Origin: Epithemia pelagica
Lineage: Eukaryota; Bacillariophyta; Bacillariophyceae; Surirellales; Surirellaceae
Assembly: GCA_946965045.2 (NCBI GenBank)
Contig: OX337241.1
Coordinates: 310,001-374,000 of the forward strand
Direction of reading: 5' to 3'
DNA: 64,000 nucleotides
In this document: piece by piece, positions 10,901-22,985 of the stretch
Layout: the number at the start of each line of letters is the position of its first letter
How positions within the stretch are numbered: position 1 is the stretch's first letter
Notes under the pieces: generated by a model
The model's database searches: none
Seen by the model: only the letters and a program-made list of their open reading frames with translations
Told to the model about the DNA's origin: nothing
Made by a program: the position numbers and the translations under genes

Positions 10901-13808
10901 AACTTCTGGAATGAGGGCATTAATTGGGGCAATGTTGCTGTCCACTTCTGCACATATATGCAGTGCACCGATGGCTTCTTACTTGGTGCGAAATAATGGC
11001 TCAAGGTTTCGTTATTCACATGATTTTGCATATGTGAATCTCAAAAATTTTGAAAAAGCAACCTTGCAAGATTTGTCCCTTGATTCGATTGATGGAAACA
11101 CCTTTCTGACGTCAGATGTTGCAAATTACTTGTTCCACCCAGAAGAACTTGAAGATGTTTGTTTGTATGATTTTCTGTCCAACTTCACAGTGACCAGGAA
11201 AACATCAAAAAGCTTGGAATGGATCAAGGAACACCCTTCAAAAGACCATCTTGGTGTAACAGCCGCAAAACATACAAAGATACCACTTGTGACTTACAAA
11301 GATTTTGTTGACACCAAATATTTTGGGAATCGAAACATTGAAACAGAAGAAATGCCGGATGATATCTTGCACGAGGAACATCATTACATGGAACTTTATG
11401 CAAAAAAAGCAAACATCTTGTTCCATTCATTCAGATCCTTTCCAGGAGATTTGACAAAGGATGGTTCATTTGTTAAATGTTTCCAAGCAGCACTTCAGAG
11501 TGGAATGATCACAGCTGAGCATCGGCAAATTCTTGCTAATATTCAAGATTGTCGGAACAGTCTAAATTCTGGAAGACCAGTGGATCCTCTGGAAAAAGAA
11601 ACACAAAAGCCAACTGACAACTGTTGTGTCCATGATGAATATGATAATGAAAATGATGAGGATAGTGCTCTTCACAAAGATTTTGACAGTGCCTTTGAGG
11701 AGCTTATTGAGACGGTCAATGACATGAATGAGACAGGACTTGACTTGAGGTCGCCAACCAACATTTATCAGATTCCATCATGTATCATTTGCAAATGTGG
11801 AACATCAAACTGTGGCATTCAAAACATTGTTACACCTGTTATAGATGAAGACAACGGCTTTACAGGAAATGTTCTACAGCTCCTGGAAGACACCTCAGCT
11901 TCACATGTGGGTCTTGAGTCCACCCCTGAAACGTCCTTTTCTCATCATGTAATCAAAGCAGCTCTTCATGAATTGGCAATTTCACGGACAGAGAGAATTA
12001 CAGCTGGTGATGGACAGCAAGATATCAAAGCGATTGGGACATTGAAAAATATACGCGAATATGCAGCCCACCATTTCAGAGACGATATGGATCAGCGCTA
12101 TGCATTCGAAGCAATCATTTCTGCTTTTATATTGCGTTTGCATGATGAGGCAAACCGAAATTCAAATACAAATCCTGAAGCAATGCCTACACGGAAACGA
12201 CGGAAACTTGACAACATTCAAAAGACATTGCAAAAAGTCAACAGGGGAAACCAATTCATTGCATTTCTATCAGGAACAGGGGGGTCTGGGAAAAGCCACG
12301 TTATCAAAACAATTGTACGATACGCCAAAAATTTGTGCTACAACCTCCACATCAGGTATGACAAGAGAACTATTGTCGTTACTGCTCTTACAGGTGCTGC
12401 GGCAGTTGGGATAAACGGAGAAACAACTGCTATGGCTTGTGCACTAAACAGAGCAATTACCGAGGAACCAGAGCAATGGAAAAATGCTTATCTGTTGATC
12501 GTTGATGAAATTTCATCTGCCTCAAAAGAAGTCGTTGATACTCTTGATCACAAATTGCGACAAATATTGCAGCCGGATGCAGCCTTTGGTGGAATTGCTC
12601 TTGTCTTTGCAGGTGATTTCACACAACTGAAACCAGTCAAAGCCCAACCATTATTCCTTTTTAAGGACTTCGTGAAATGGTATGACTGGGTACACACATT
12701 CCTTGAACTTAAGACAAATCACAGGTTTTGCCTTGATCCACCATGGGGGACAATTCTTGAGACATTTCGAGATGAGGGACCAAGCAATGGTGATGTGGCG
12801 ACAATCAATACTCGTGTTGTTGGATCTAAACATGGACCAACAGAGAAAGAAATTCCTCCAAATGTGGTTTATGCAACGAAAACTAATCTTGATCGAGCAG
12901 CAATCAATGATGCCATTTTTGCTAAACATCTGGAAAATACCCATTCAAAAGATCCTAATGTTGACCCTCCCATGCACACAATCTGTATCAAAGCGTCCAA
13001 CTTGAAGTGGAAAAAAGCGGGAACAAGAAATGACTATGTTGATTTCAACAAGGCAAGTGAAGATATCCTATATGCCACCTGTGGTGAGGGTCACTTGCAA
13101 GGACGAGACAACAAGAGATATGATCCACTTTTGAAACTGTATTATGAAAGACCGTTGTGTATCAATGAAAACAAAGACGTTGAGTCATGTATTGCTAATG
13201 GAGCCATGTGTGAATTCAATGGCGTTCTCCTTAAGCAAGGGGTGACATTAACTGATTTGGAGAAAATATTGATTGATGGATATTATGTTTGGAGTCTTAA
13301 GGTCACTCAAATCGAGGGAATCAAGGTGAAAATGGAAACCAGAACCATGTTGTTCTTTTGAAGCCTCAGACTGTTACTCAACAAGTGCAGTTCCCACTCC
13401 CCATGTTTGGCATGAAACGAGTGAGGAAAACGATGAAAATGACGCAGCTTCCTCTCAATGTGTCCAATGCAAGGACTGTTCATAAGCTACAAGGGAGATC
13501 AATCAAATTTCTTTACATATCAAACTGGGACTACACGGGCAATTGGAACTATGTTTGTTTGTTGACAGTTTGCCAGCTCAAAGGCCTTTTCCTTGCAAAA
13601 CCACTTATAGCCGACAAATGACTACACGGGCAATTGGAACTATGTTTGTTTGTCGACAGTTTGCCAGCTCAAAGGCCTTTTCCTTGCAAAACCACTTATA
13701 GCCGACAAATGTCGTGGAATGTCTGCTGAATGTAAAGAGTTTCATGTACATTTCCGGACAACTAAACGTCCGCCACCCGCGGTTCAGCTCGATGAAAGAC
13801 TTAATTAA
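7915..13808 (+). pseudogene. Helitron Rep/PIF1-like helicase gene, frame broken
   Basis: Three frames of one protein join here. Frame one (7915 to about 8335) has a Cys-rich N-terminus (CCVCDQF, CCSECYHC) of the DUF6570 type. Frame two (to 13361) continues DUF6570 (NEVELALISPARTNKHVFSF), then the Helitron_like_N region (FPLQFPYGIG near 9240). It carries an HUH-type HDH (residues 558-560 of that frame), a two-Tyr YMTCY (about 818-822), and a PIF1 helicase with Walker A GTGGSGKS (about 1328), Walker B LIVDEIS (about 1401) and AGDFTQLKPV. Frame three (13358 on) supplies the C-terminal helicase motif ARTVHKLQGRS. The first two switches each fit loss of one A (in ATGAAAAAAGG near 8328 and GGAAACC near 13336). 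A 91-bp tandem duplication then breaks the tail; the true tail seems to run from the second duplicate copy to TAA at 13806. HDH and YxxCY are off the usual consensus. Confidence 0.8.
13529..13710 (+). repeat. 91-bp tandem duplication inside the Helitron gene
   Basis: Copies start at 13529 and 13620 with GACTACACGGGCAATTGG and differ at about one base (TTGTTGACAG versus TTGTCGACAG). Ninety-one is not a multiple of three, so the duplication shifts the frame. Only the second copy reads on in frame to a plausible C-terminus. Near identity points to a recent event or a local assembly duplication. Confidence 0.9.
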
Positions 13809-14024
13809 CTTTCATTTCTAGGAAGTGCTGCCAAAGATAAATAGAATAGTCCTGTCCACTGTACTACTGATACTGAACTCAGCCGTCCTTTACCGCCTTG
13901 GCGGTTTCAATCTTCAAAACCTCGCACAAAAAGAGAACTTTGAAGCCACACATGCATCCAAGAAAGAGAACCTAACCATCATCCATCATCCATCATCCAT
14001 AAAATAACACAAACCAATGAGACC

Positions 14025-17000
14025 ATGTTCCGATCGCCACATCGTACCCTATCGGGCAATCCACGGTCCGCTCTGGTGACACCAGAGTCAGGGATGCAAG
14101 GAAGGAAAGGACATTGTCCAGACTGGCCCGACTGTAGCTGCTACAAGGCAAGATTTTATACAGCCTCTCCATCCTGTTGTGGACTCCCCATCAAGATAGG
14201 CCATTGCATCCAACCACCAAAAGTTATGCACGGGCCCTGGGGCCATGTCCTCTGTCCCAATGAGACATCTGATCGAGGAATTGCTACTATTCAGAGAAGC
14301 TTTATCAAGTCCAATCGCTTGCTCGAGAATGACGGCCCTCAGCACAGTTCGGTGCGACGCAAATTGACCTACGAACCATCCGACAACAGCCGCGAAACCA
14401 AGCGTCAAAAGACCAACCATGAGACAAGCAGCGAATACGAACATGTGCCTGCTACTGCTACAATTCCGATAACTCCAACAAGAGAGGATGAACGATCCCA
14501 CCATGACGAAACATACCCCTTTACGGACGAGCAACTTGAAATCATTGATTATTGGCCGGAAAAGGGACAGATTGTATGTGTCAATGCTTTGGCAGGATGT
14601 GGAAAAACCAGCACCATTGCTGCCGTATGCAATGCAATTGTGAAACGTGATGAATCTGCACATGTCTTGTACCTAGTCTTTAACAAGAATAATGAAAACG
14701 AGGCCAAAACGAGCAACAAGTTTCCCAAGGGCCCCATGGAGATTCGGACCACACATGCCTTTGCTATGCGGCATTACTTTGGAGCAAAGCAAATGCTTCT
14801 TGTTAAACCCCGTGGAACACATTCAAACAAGAGCATTATCCAGGCTCTGAGTTTGGAGAAGGATGCGTGTTTGCTCGAGGCCAAGAAATTGCTGGGCACA
14901 ACGAATCCAGGCAAAAAGTGGGAACGAGCAGTATCGACGGTTGCCACTACGATTCGCAGGACTGTAGAATCGTTTGAACATTCAGTCGACCCAAAAGTCA
15001 AGGATGTTCATGTTCCGTGGAGGTGGCGCAATCCGGAAAAACTTGCCATCCTGAACGGATCAAAACTCTCCAAGCGTACTGCATGGAAAATAGTCATTAA
15101 AGGGAGTCAGTTCGTTCGATGGGCGCAATTGTTCTTTGATCAAGTCCATCGCCAATGTGAATCTATACGAGATGAGGGCAAAGCGCCTCCTGCGTCGGAG
15201 AGACTCATTACTCACGACGACTATCTCAAGGTAGCACAATTGTCCAAGCTGCCTTTACCGTTTTCGCACGTTGCCATTGACGAGGCTCAAGATATGACTC
15301 CTTGTCAAGCAGACTTGTTTTGGGGACCACATCAGCGTCACGACAAAGTGATTTATCTTTTTGGTGATCAATATCAGCAGATTTATCGCTTCCGGGGAGC
15401 CGGTGACGATTTCCGTAACATGGGCAAGAACAAGGCCACATTTACTAATAATAAAAGCAGCGAATTGGAACACCACGGGGGCCTAGATCTACACGGGTTT
15501 GGCTTGACAGGATCGTTTCGCTTTGGGGACACCATTGCCCAGGCGGCGTCGTTGATTCTGGAAAAAATGGGCTCCCAACCGTTGCGGGGACTGTCGGTAG
15601 AGAAGGGACGAATTCGCCAGGACCGTGACTTTGTCAAGGGAGTTGTGGTGTGTCGAAGCAATAATGGAATGATTGAATTTCTACTTCACAAAAAGATACT
15701 CGAAAAAAAGCCGTTGCGTTGGTGCTTTTTGAATAGTAAAGCGTCTTTGTCCTTCCTAAAGATAAAGAGATGGATAAGGAATCTTGAAAATTTCATATGG
15801 TCGCTTCCCGACAACGACGACAAGACAGGTCACGACAATGGCAGTGCACATGTACCTGACCCAAGTGAATCATCGAGCAACGACCAAGAAACGAGTGAGA
15901 ATACGCCAGATGGCAACTGCATGAAAGGCGATAGTGAGCTTCAAGAAATGACAACTGATCATGTAAGCAAAACCTTCGTATCTAGTGACGAAAAAGAGCA
16001 AGATCCATCTTCCACTTTCAACAGGGAAACAAACGAAACAGAACATACGCCAACAGTTAGTGCTGGTAGAATGGAAAGTACGATTGGTTGGGTTTCAGGT
16101 GAAGAAAATGGCGTAAAAGTGGAGGTCGAAGAAATGGAAAAAGAACAAGATAAGGATGACGATGAAGATTGCCTGATAAGTGAAGATGGCTTCCAAGAAG
16201 AACCACTAAAGACTGATACCAGTACAGAGCCGGTTGACGAGCAAGACTTGAAACGAGACGAGCCTGAAGTTAAAAGGGAGACGGATTCTACCGATAAAGT
16301 CAAGAGTGCCAGCATCGATAAACAGCAAACAAACGAGGTTCCCGATTGTGTCATGAACGAGTCAAAGTCAAATAGTTCAGACATGAAACACAGCGAAACT
16401 GCAAATGAGCAAGACAGCCAGTGCTCCGCAAACAACAATGCCAGCGATACTTCTAGTACTACAGAGGAAAGTAGCAGCGATGAGTCCATCGCCGAAGAAA
16501 ATCACGACGATGATGGCGATCATGACAATAATGACCAAGACACGAGCATTGGAAGCACACCTTGTTTTGTGTATAAACGACAGCGCTTTTGGAGCTTGGA
16601 GGAAATCCAGGAATATATGGATGAAGAAGACGATCTGGAACTTTCGCGTCAATTTCACTTGCTTGTCATGTTGAAAACTACAATGTACGACTCGAGACAT
16701 TGTACAAGGAAATTCGCAAATCTCATTGTGAAATGGAAGAGGGGGAAACGGCGGATACCTATCGTGGTGCGATACTGACCACGACGCACAAGGCCAAGGG
16801 AATGGAGTTTGACAATGTCTTGGTATGGGATGATATCCGTTTCAAGGTCTTGATGAAATTGAATCAGCTTCCCTCTCGTTATGTGGAAGATGAAGCAAAT
16901 CTGTTGTATGTGGCCATGACACGATCCAAAGTCAACCTCTTTTTGTCGGTTACAGCGATGGACAACTTGAGGTCTTTGCAAAGCAAGCAGCATGCGGGAC

Positions 17001-17479
17001 CGTTTGGATTTGAGGAGGATCATGATGATAAAGAACCTGGTCTGCACCTTGCCAAATCACTTGAAACCTGTCGGAACGAATGGGAGGCCCAATGGCAAGC
17101 CTTTGAACGCCAGAAACCCACCACTGACAATCCTGCGCAGGACGACCCACAAACAACAACAACAAGCAATTATGTCATTTGTTCCTTTGACGATATTCCC
17201 TGGCCCACTGGCTACCAAGAAACCAATCCCTTTTCTCTGGATCCCGGAATGGAAGAAGAAGAACAAAAGGCGTATTTGCGAAAAATGATTCGTCGGTTCC
17301 ATACCGACAAGTTTCTGCCTCGAATGCAATCGCGACTCAACGTGGCGACCCAAGAACACCATCGGATCGTGGCAAAGCTCCATCATTTCTTTACCGTGGC
17401 TCGTGAAACCTTGCGCAGTTTGCAAGCTCCCAATCCGACGAATAGGGACGACTCGTCGGATGACTGGGACGGAGCATGA
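14025..17479 (+). CDS. UvrD/FBH1-like superfamily 1 DNA helicase with acidic insert and J-like tail
   Basis: ATP-dependent 3'-5' helicase family, likely nuclear and acting in recombination control as FBH1 does (family knowledge). The N-terminus is Cys/His-rich (CPDWPDCSCY, SPSCCG, GHVLCPNE), possibly zinc-binding. Motifs: Q-motif YPFTDEQLEII, motif I ALAGCGKTS (about 187), motif II AIDEAQD (about 417), motif III FGDQYQQIYRFRG (about 447), motif IV LTGSFRFGDTIAQAA. A Glu/Asp/Ser-rich insert of about 260 residues follows. Motifs V (TTTHKAKGMEFDNV) and VI (NLLYVAMTRSK) lie in another frame from about 16655 on. The two frames overlap, and one missing base near 16650-16665 would join them (FHL to ACHVENYNVRL), so this is one gene with a single-base break or sequencing error. 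The end (RRFHTDKFLP plus helices) resembles the J-like region of NFKBIL1-type proteins. Confidence 0.8.
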
Positions 17480-18695
17480 GAGGTGTTGACAAAGGAATTC
17501 ACATACAGTCAGGGACTCGACCAGTCAGGATGCTCGATTCCAGTTAACAAACTCTAAACACATTTTTTCGGGGAATTCATTCGTTGTAGTATTCGCATTC
17601 TCATAAAAAGGTCTGTCAGGATGATTGTAGTGTCATGTAGATTGCCGAATTATTCCTTGACATGGCATCGTCAAAAGAGATGGATTGTGACAGCTGACTT
17701 CTCGTCCGGCGCAAAGTGACAGAGGAGTTACCGGCGTGTTGGGGGAAATGCCTTGTCACCGTGATGTGACACGTGGAAGGATGGGAATCCCCCATACCGT
17801 TTCACACCCCATCGGGACCGCGTGTAGGACTCCACGCGATAGAGCGCCACGTCTCTGTCGTGTTAACTGGAAAACTCTGTGGAATCTGACGTAGCACTTT
17901 GTGCGACTGATTTATTAGGCGTGACCCGAAATCTGACAACGAAAAATTTCGCAGAATCCGAGACGTCGCTGCATCTGATTGTACACAATCAACAACCTAT
18001 CGTGTCACTGGCACAGTGGCATCACTTAAGTCTTAAGTTGAGTGTTGGTCTACACTCGGCGTTCCGATTTCCGATGATGCACGACAGACATGGACCATTC
18101 GGCTTCTCGCGGTGTGTGGTTTGGCTGCCACATCCTCCTCTCTTCAAGTCAACCCACATCCTCCTCATCCCTTTTTTTGTTTCAACTCTTTGTCGTCTGC
18201 GTCTGCCAAGAACTTGAGGAGAAACGAACAGCAAGCACCAAACCATATCTATCAACCACAAACAAGAACCACCAAAGTTTCATTCGTAACACCACCACCA
18301 CCACGACACTACTAGGCTTGAGTGTGTCACGATTGACAAAAGCCAATCACATGGACTATTCGTTTGGGGATCGACGATAGCTTTTTGTTCGCCTTGGCAC
18401 ACTTTTTTACCACATCCGTCAGTTGTATTGGTTGCAACAAGCACTTGGTCGATCTACTTACTCTCCAGGCGTGAAACCACAACAATAGACTTGTACCATC
18501 TCGATTGCAACTTGCTTGATTGCGATTGTGTTGTGTATTTTTCGAACAAACAACCACCAACACACACAAGTGCATGAATCTACCATCACCACTGTGCAGT
18601 AGTACGAATCAGTGACGACATACGGCTCTTGGTTTCACCCACCGACACCCAATCCACTCCTTCCACAGAAACAACCACAACAACCACAACCAAGG
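17480..18695. other. Intergenic region and leader of the next gene
   Basis: No gene seen. The last 300 bases before 18696 are rich in CA/ACC, like other gene leaders in this window. The short open frames on both strands lack any motif. Confidence 0.5.
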
Positions 18696-21600
18696 ATGCG
18701 GTCTCGCTCGAGTCGTTTGTTTGTGGTGCTTTTGCATTTGGTGGGTTGTCCGCAACATTTTCATCACACCTTTGAAGGGATTGTGGGCGTCCAACCCTGG
18801 CCCATTGTTCTAGAAACCTTGTCCACCGTACCGGGATGGCCCTCTTCGTCGCAACACGAAACACCACCAGACTTGCCGGAACCGGTGTGGTTGCAAGATG
18901 CCGTGACGCAAACCTGTCTGGGTCCGCAGGGAACCTTTACGGCCGATTGTGGCGATGCCACACTCTGGCTACCCGTTCCACAAGCCATTGCCTCCACCAC
19001 CCCCACCACGAGGCGGCGGAGAAGGAGGCGGCGGGGCGATTCCCACAGTGACAACGACACCACTGAATCTCGCGGAGTGGTCTTTTATTTGGTCGATCGA
19101 GATGTGGCCGACATGTTGGAGGGGACCCTGGAATCCTTTCGTAACAACAACAACAACAACAAGTCGGTGGTCTGGTGGAATCCCCCTCGAGCCTGGAAGC
19201 AACGGCGACAAGCCTTGCCGCCCTTGGAATGTTTGGTGTGGGATTCCAACAACGACGAGGTTTCGATTCAAGTGTGCGATCCACGACCGCATCGCATTCC
19301 TCGAACCTCGGCGCTGCCGCAGTGGGCGTGGAGTGTCGAGGAAGATTCGAGTTTGCGACCCGTCGTACGGGCCAGAGAAGGGACTGTTTCTTCCTCCACA
19401 ACTCCAAGAATCGAGGAATCACCACTGGACACTCCTCTCTGTGCCACCTTGCGACCCAACGAATCACCACGGCATTCGGTCCACTTGGCGCCCTGTCAAG
19501 AAACACCACTCTCCACCACCGCATCCGAGGCGACTGCGGACCCGCCATTCCAGCAACCACAACAGCAAATTGAACTCAGCTTGGTGCGGTATTGGACCAA
19601 CAACAACAACAAGGAACATGCCACACGTGCCGGCAATCCGGAAGGCCCCTCTTCCAATACCAACAACAAGAACAAGAGCAATGGCCACCAAGACGGTTGG
19701 GGGAACCAAGAATCAATGGAAGAGCAACCGGATAACGAAAATGACGCTGCTATTCAAGAGTCTCTATCGGAATCGTCGCCCTTGCCCTTTCGCAAACGCG
19801 ATTTGGCTCACATGGCGGCCTTGGATCGAAGCATGCATCCCGAATTGCCCTCCCGTCCTCGATTGCTCTTTGAGGCACGGAGTCACAACAATAAAAAGGA
19901 GGGAGAACGATCCCACTCTTCCACCAAAGGTACCATGAATGTTCAAATCAAAACCAAGGAACGTTTGGCGACCTTGCACAATGCCAATCCAATTCTCTTG
20001 GTGGGAGGTGCAAGTAGTAGCAGTTCCTTGCATGATTCTTTGACGGTCAGCAGCAGCACTGCGGCTACCGGAGACTCCTTTGCTTCTTCTTCTTCGTCGG
20101 TGCACCATCGCAAGCGACGCATTCCGGTGCATCCGTACATTGCCGACTGCAAGAATGAAGTATGGACCGATCCACAAACGGGGTTGGACTATCCGACTGA
20201 TTTGTCGAGTTATTTGGGCTACGATCGCAAGGAAAAGGGTCGTCATACCATCATGGGAGTGGGCCAATATCGCAAGGGCTACGTCATTAAGGTCTACGGC
20301 ATTGCCTACTATGTGTCCAAACGCGATGTCTTGGCCGATCCCTTTTTTGAACAGTACGCGGACCTGTCGGCCGACGAACTCCGACAACACCCGGAATTCT
20401 TTGAACATTTGCGGTTGCACCCGCAAAACTTTGAACGGTCCTTGTACATTAAAACCAACATGCAATTGTCGGCCGAGGCCATTCGAGGTAGTTTACAGGC
20501 CGATTGGTCCATGTTGACGGAAGAAGCCAAGGATTTGATTTTGGAATCCAGTATGCGACCGCAGCCAGTGGATGGCCGGACTTTGGAGATTATTCAAGAT
20601 GCGAGCAATCCCAGCAAGTGTTCCTGTGAATCCATTGCGCCCGAGGAATACCATGCCGATACGTCCTGCTGTGCCAGGGGAACAGAATTGGTCTTCACCT
20701 GGCTCAAGAATGGCGATGTTGTGGTAAGAATCTAAATGTGTATCCAACTCTGCATATCGTTCCAAAGGTGCAGTCTGATTCTGACATGGTTGGACTTTTT
20801 GTCGTACTCGTGTTGCTCGTTGACAGTGTCGTTTGAATGGCCGAGTTGTGGACGTCTTTCCGAGACCTGACATTGCCGAAGGGATTTTCTTTGAATACTT
20901 GAGGAACGACGATCCCATTTCCAAGGAATTTCATGACAATGTTGTGGATGGATTTCCCTTTTTACTGTCACCCCTCACACAAGTGCAGGGCTTTCATCAG
21001 CATGTCTCGCCCTCCCCTAAACAGGCGGAGGAAGACGATGAAGCAGAGGGCGACTCTCACACGCATGGTGTTGCGTGGCTGGGTGGAGCCGTCCAGTTGG
21101 TAGGAAGGGGGATCATGCATGTCGGTGAAAGCATGGTTTCCCATGCTTCCTCCATGGCGGAAGGAACCCAACGCACCATGACCAATGCGGCCAGCCATGT
21201 TCAGCAGGGAGCCAAGACAATGTTGGACTCGGCGCGGTCCATGAGCGACGGCATGGCCAAGGAAATGACGAGACGGCGAGAGCTGGTCGTTCGACGTGCT
21301 ACAGGCTTTTCCGACATGGTCCTGACCACAGTGAAACGCAACCCCCTTCACACATTGCAACAGATGCTACGAGGACACCGCATCGAAGATGATCCGTCCT
21401 TGCTCCAAGCCGAAGACCTTTTGCAGAGCAACTTGGAGGCGGCCGCCGCGCAAACCAAGAATCGTCGACTCTTGTTGGTGTCGCGGTGGCTGGGAGATGT
21501 ATATTATTACGCTCCCGATGAAATTGGCCCCATGATTATTCATCCCACCATGAATATGACGCGCAAGATTTTCTTGTTCTTGGTCCACTTGTACTTGCTG

Positions 21601-22233
21601 CTGCTGGTTATTGTCAGTTTTCCGGGATCCTACTCAACCCGTACCAAGTTTATCTATTGTCGCAAAACCCAGAAACTTCGTCGCTTGTCCTCCTCCTCTT
21701 CCATGGTCCTGGAAAGTGACTTGTCTGCCCTTTGTTTGGACGAAGACCCGGATGGTGATTACGAAGAAGACGAAGATGAGGATGAGGAGGAAGACGATGG
21801 AATGGCCTTGAGCGAACGAAGCAATATTACATTGAGCGAACGAAGCCGAAGCCTGCTGACTCCCTTTCGAAGAAGTAACTCGAACTCGACGTCACCACCA
21901 CCGTCACGGTTACCCTTTAGTCCTCGGTATGTTCGACGAGGGTTGCTGAAATATCCCATGCGTCGTCGGCAGTCCAGCCCATCACGGCGGGGGTCTTCCT
22001 TGAGTGATGGTGAAATCGACTATTCGGTGGACCACAATGAAGCCAGATCCGAACAAGATGAAGAAGAAACGGTCGGCTCTGCCTTGAAGGAGAACACGTG
22101 CAACCGCCAAGAGTCGCAGGAAAGACGATTAAGTGCCCGAAGAGCAGTATCATCGTTGGTGTTTGGTGTTCGACAATTGTCACCCTCCTTGTTGAGCAAG
22201 CAGAGCACTCGATCCAACAGTGACACTGGATGA
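18696..22233 (+). CDS. Membrane protein with chalcone-isomerase-like domain
   Basis: Two exons: 18696-20723 and 20827-22233, joined across a 103-nt intron (donor GTG|GTAAGA, acceptor GTTGACAG), giving about 1144 residues. I start at ATG 18696 because it opens on a signal-peptide-like MRSRSSRLFVVLLHLVGC; an upstream GTG frame lacks this. Residues 30-480 are low-complexity with Asn, Ser and Arg runs. Residues about 485-722 match the chalcone-isomerase-like fold (GVGQYRKGYVIKVYGIAYYV; NGRVVDVFPRPDIAEGIFF), a domain split by the intron. A hydrophobic helix (KIFLFLVHLYLLLLVIVSF, about 922-940) and an Asp/Glu-rich then Arg/Ser-rich tail follow. I infer a secretory-pathway membrane protein. Fungal and algal members of this superfamily often bind fatty acids rather than act as isomerases; which applies here is not visible. 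Confidence 0.8.
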
Positions 22234-22706
22234 TGGAGAACGTATCCTTTGATTTTGGTTGTTGTTGTGAGTCCTTACAGGGAGCAAACGCAACCAACAG
22301 TGTACGGAACGATCGTGTTCGTTTTGTGGTTGCCGTTGCATCTCCAGTGGTTTCTTGCCTTGCCTTGATTGGAGGCATCGTCTACATACACCTGGAGGCA
22401 ATCAAATGGGCTTGAAGCGCTGCTTCGTGTAAGTCTCTTGGTCCTCTTCACGTCTCCCTTTCACGTTCTTAGAGAATTGCAGTGGAATATGTAATCTTAG
22501 AATCATGTACGTTATAGTTACTACCACTACGGTTTGAAACCATCAATAAGGCTCTTTCCGAGAACATTGCTTTAGATTGCTGAAAAACTCGCGTTCTGTT
22601 TACGTTCTATGTGCTGTGATGATTTGTTTGACTTTCTGGCTTGATGGTCGTCGTTTCTTTCTACAACAAGGACTGCCACTCTCGTCGTCGTCGTACTCTC
22701 GCAGTA
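22234..22706. other. Intergenic region between convergent genes
   Basis: This holds the 3' ends of the chalcone-isomerase-like gene and the uS19 gene, which converge. I see no further gene. Confidence 0.5.
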
Positions 22707-22985
22707 TTACTTTTTCTTTTTGCGATTCAACAAATCCTTCTTTTCGGGATGACCGCCAAAGGTTCGTGTCTTGACAAAGACCCCGAGTTTTTGCCCCACC
22801 ATGTCATCTCGAATCGTCACGGGCATGAACACCCGTCCATTGTGGACCGGTACCGTCTTTCCCACCATGGATCGGGTAATGGGCATGTTTCGTGGCCATC
22901 GATGATAATTGTTTTCCAAATAGGCCTCCTTCATGAGTTGCGCCATTTTGAATTGCGCGCGCTTCAACGCCTTGGCCGACGACAT
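22707..22985 (-). CDS. Ribosomal protein uS19 (S19), organelle type
   Basis: A 92-residue protein. Its core carries the S19 signature (VHNGRVFMPVTIRDDMVGQK followed by LGVFVKTRTFGGH) and ends in a Lys/Arg tail (KKDLLNRKKKK). S19 sits in the head of the small subunit near the A site. The length fits bacterial-type S19 plus a short N-terminus (MSSAKALKRAQFKMAQLMKE), which is basic and amphipathic and could be a mitochondrial presequence. Diatom plastid S19 is normally plastid-encoded, so a mitochondrial ribosome is the likelier home. No intron is evident. The start at 22985 is the first Met. Confidence 0.85.
   Translation of the reverse strand: MSSAKALKRAQFKMAQLMKEAYLENNYHRWPRNMPITRSMVGKTVPVHNGRVFMPVTIRDDMVGQKLGVFVKTRTFGGHPEKKDLLNRKKKK

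Larger units (their letters stand above)
7915..13905 (+). mobile_element. Decayed Helitron-type rolling-circle transposon
   Basis: The element is identified from its Rep/helicase gene (7915-13808). Past the gene, a perfect hairpin ACCGCC-TT-GGCGGT lies at 13892-13905, the kind of structure found near Helitron 3' ends. I could not find the expected CTRR terminus within a few bases of it, nor a clear 5' TC end, so the boundaries are uncertain. The coding frame is broken at least three times, so this copy is probably not autonomous as written. Confidence 0.65.

Noticed and set aside
15959-16489. A 176-codon minus-strand frame rich in Ser and Leu
   Set aside because: Antisense to the acidic insert of the helicase; composition mirrors GAA/GAC codons.
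16650-16702. A small intron joining the two helicase frames
   Set aside because: Coding signal overlaps across the join and any intron would be about 50 nt or less, well below the 79-103 nt seen elsewhere; a one-base change explains it better.
18949-19938. A 329-codon plus-strand frame
   Set aside because: Overlaps the chalcone-isomerase-like gene in another frame, with Trp/Pro/Arg-rich text and no motif.
19764-20465. A 233-codon minus-strand frame
   Set aside because: Antisense shadow of the chalcone-isomerase-like gene, which has clear domain and splice evidence.
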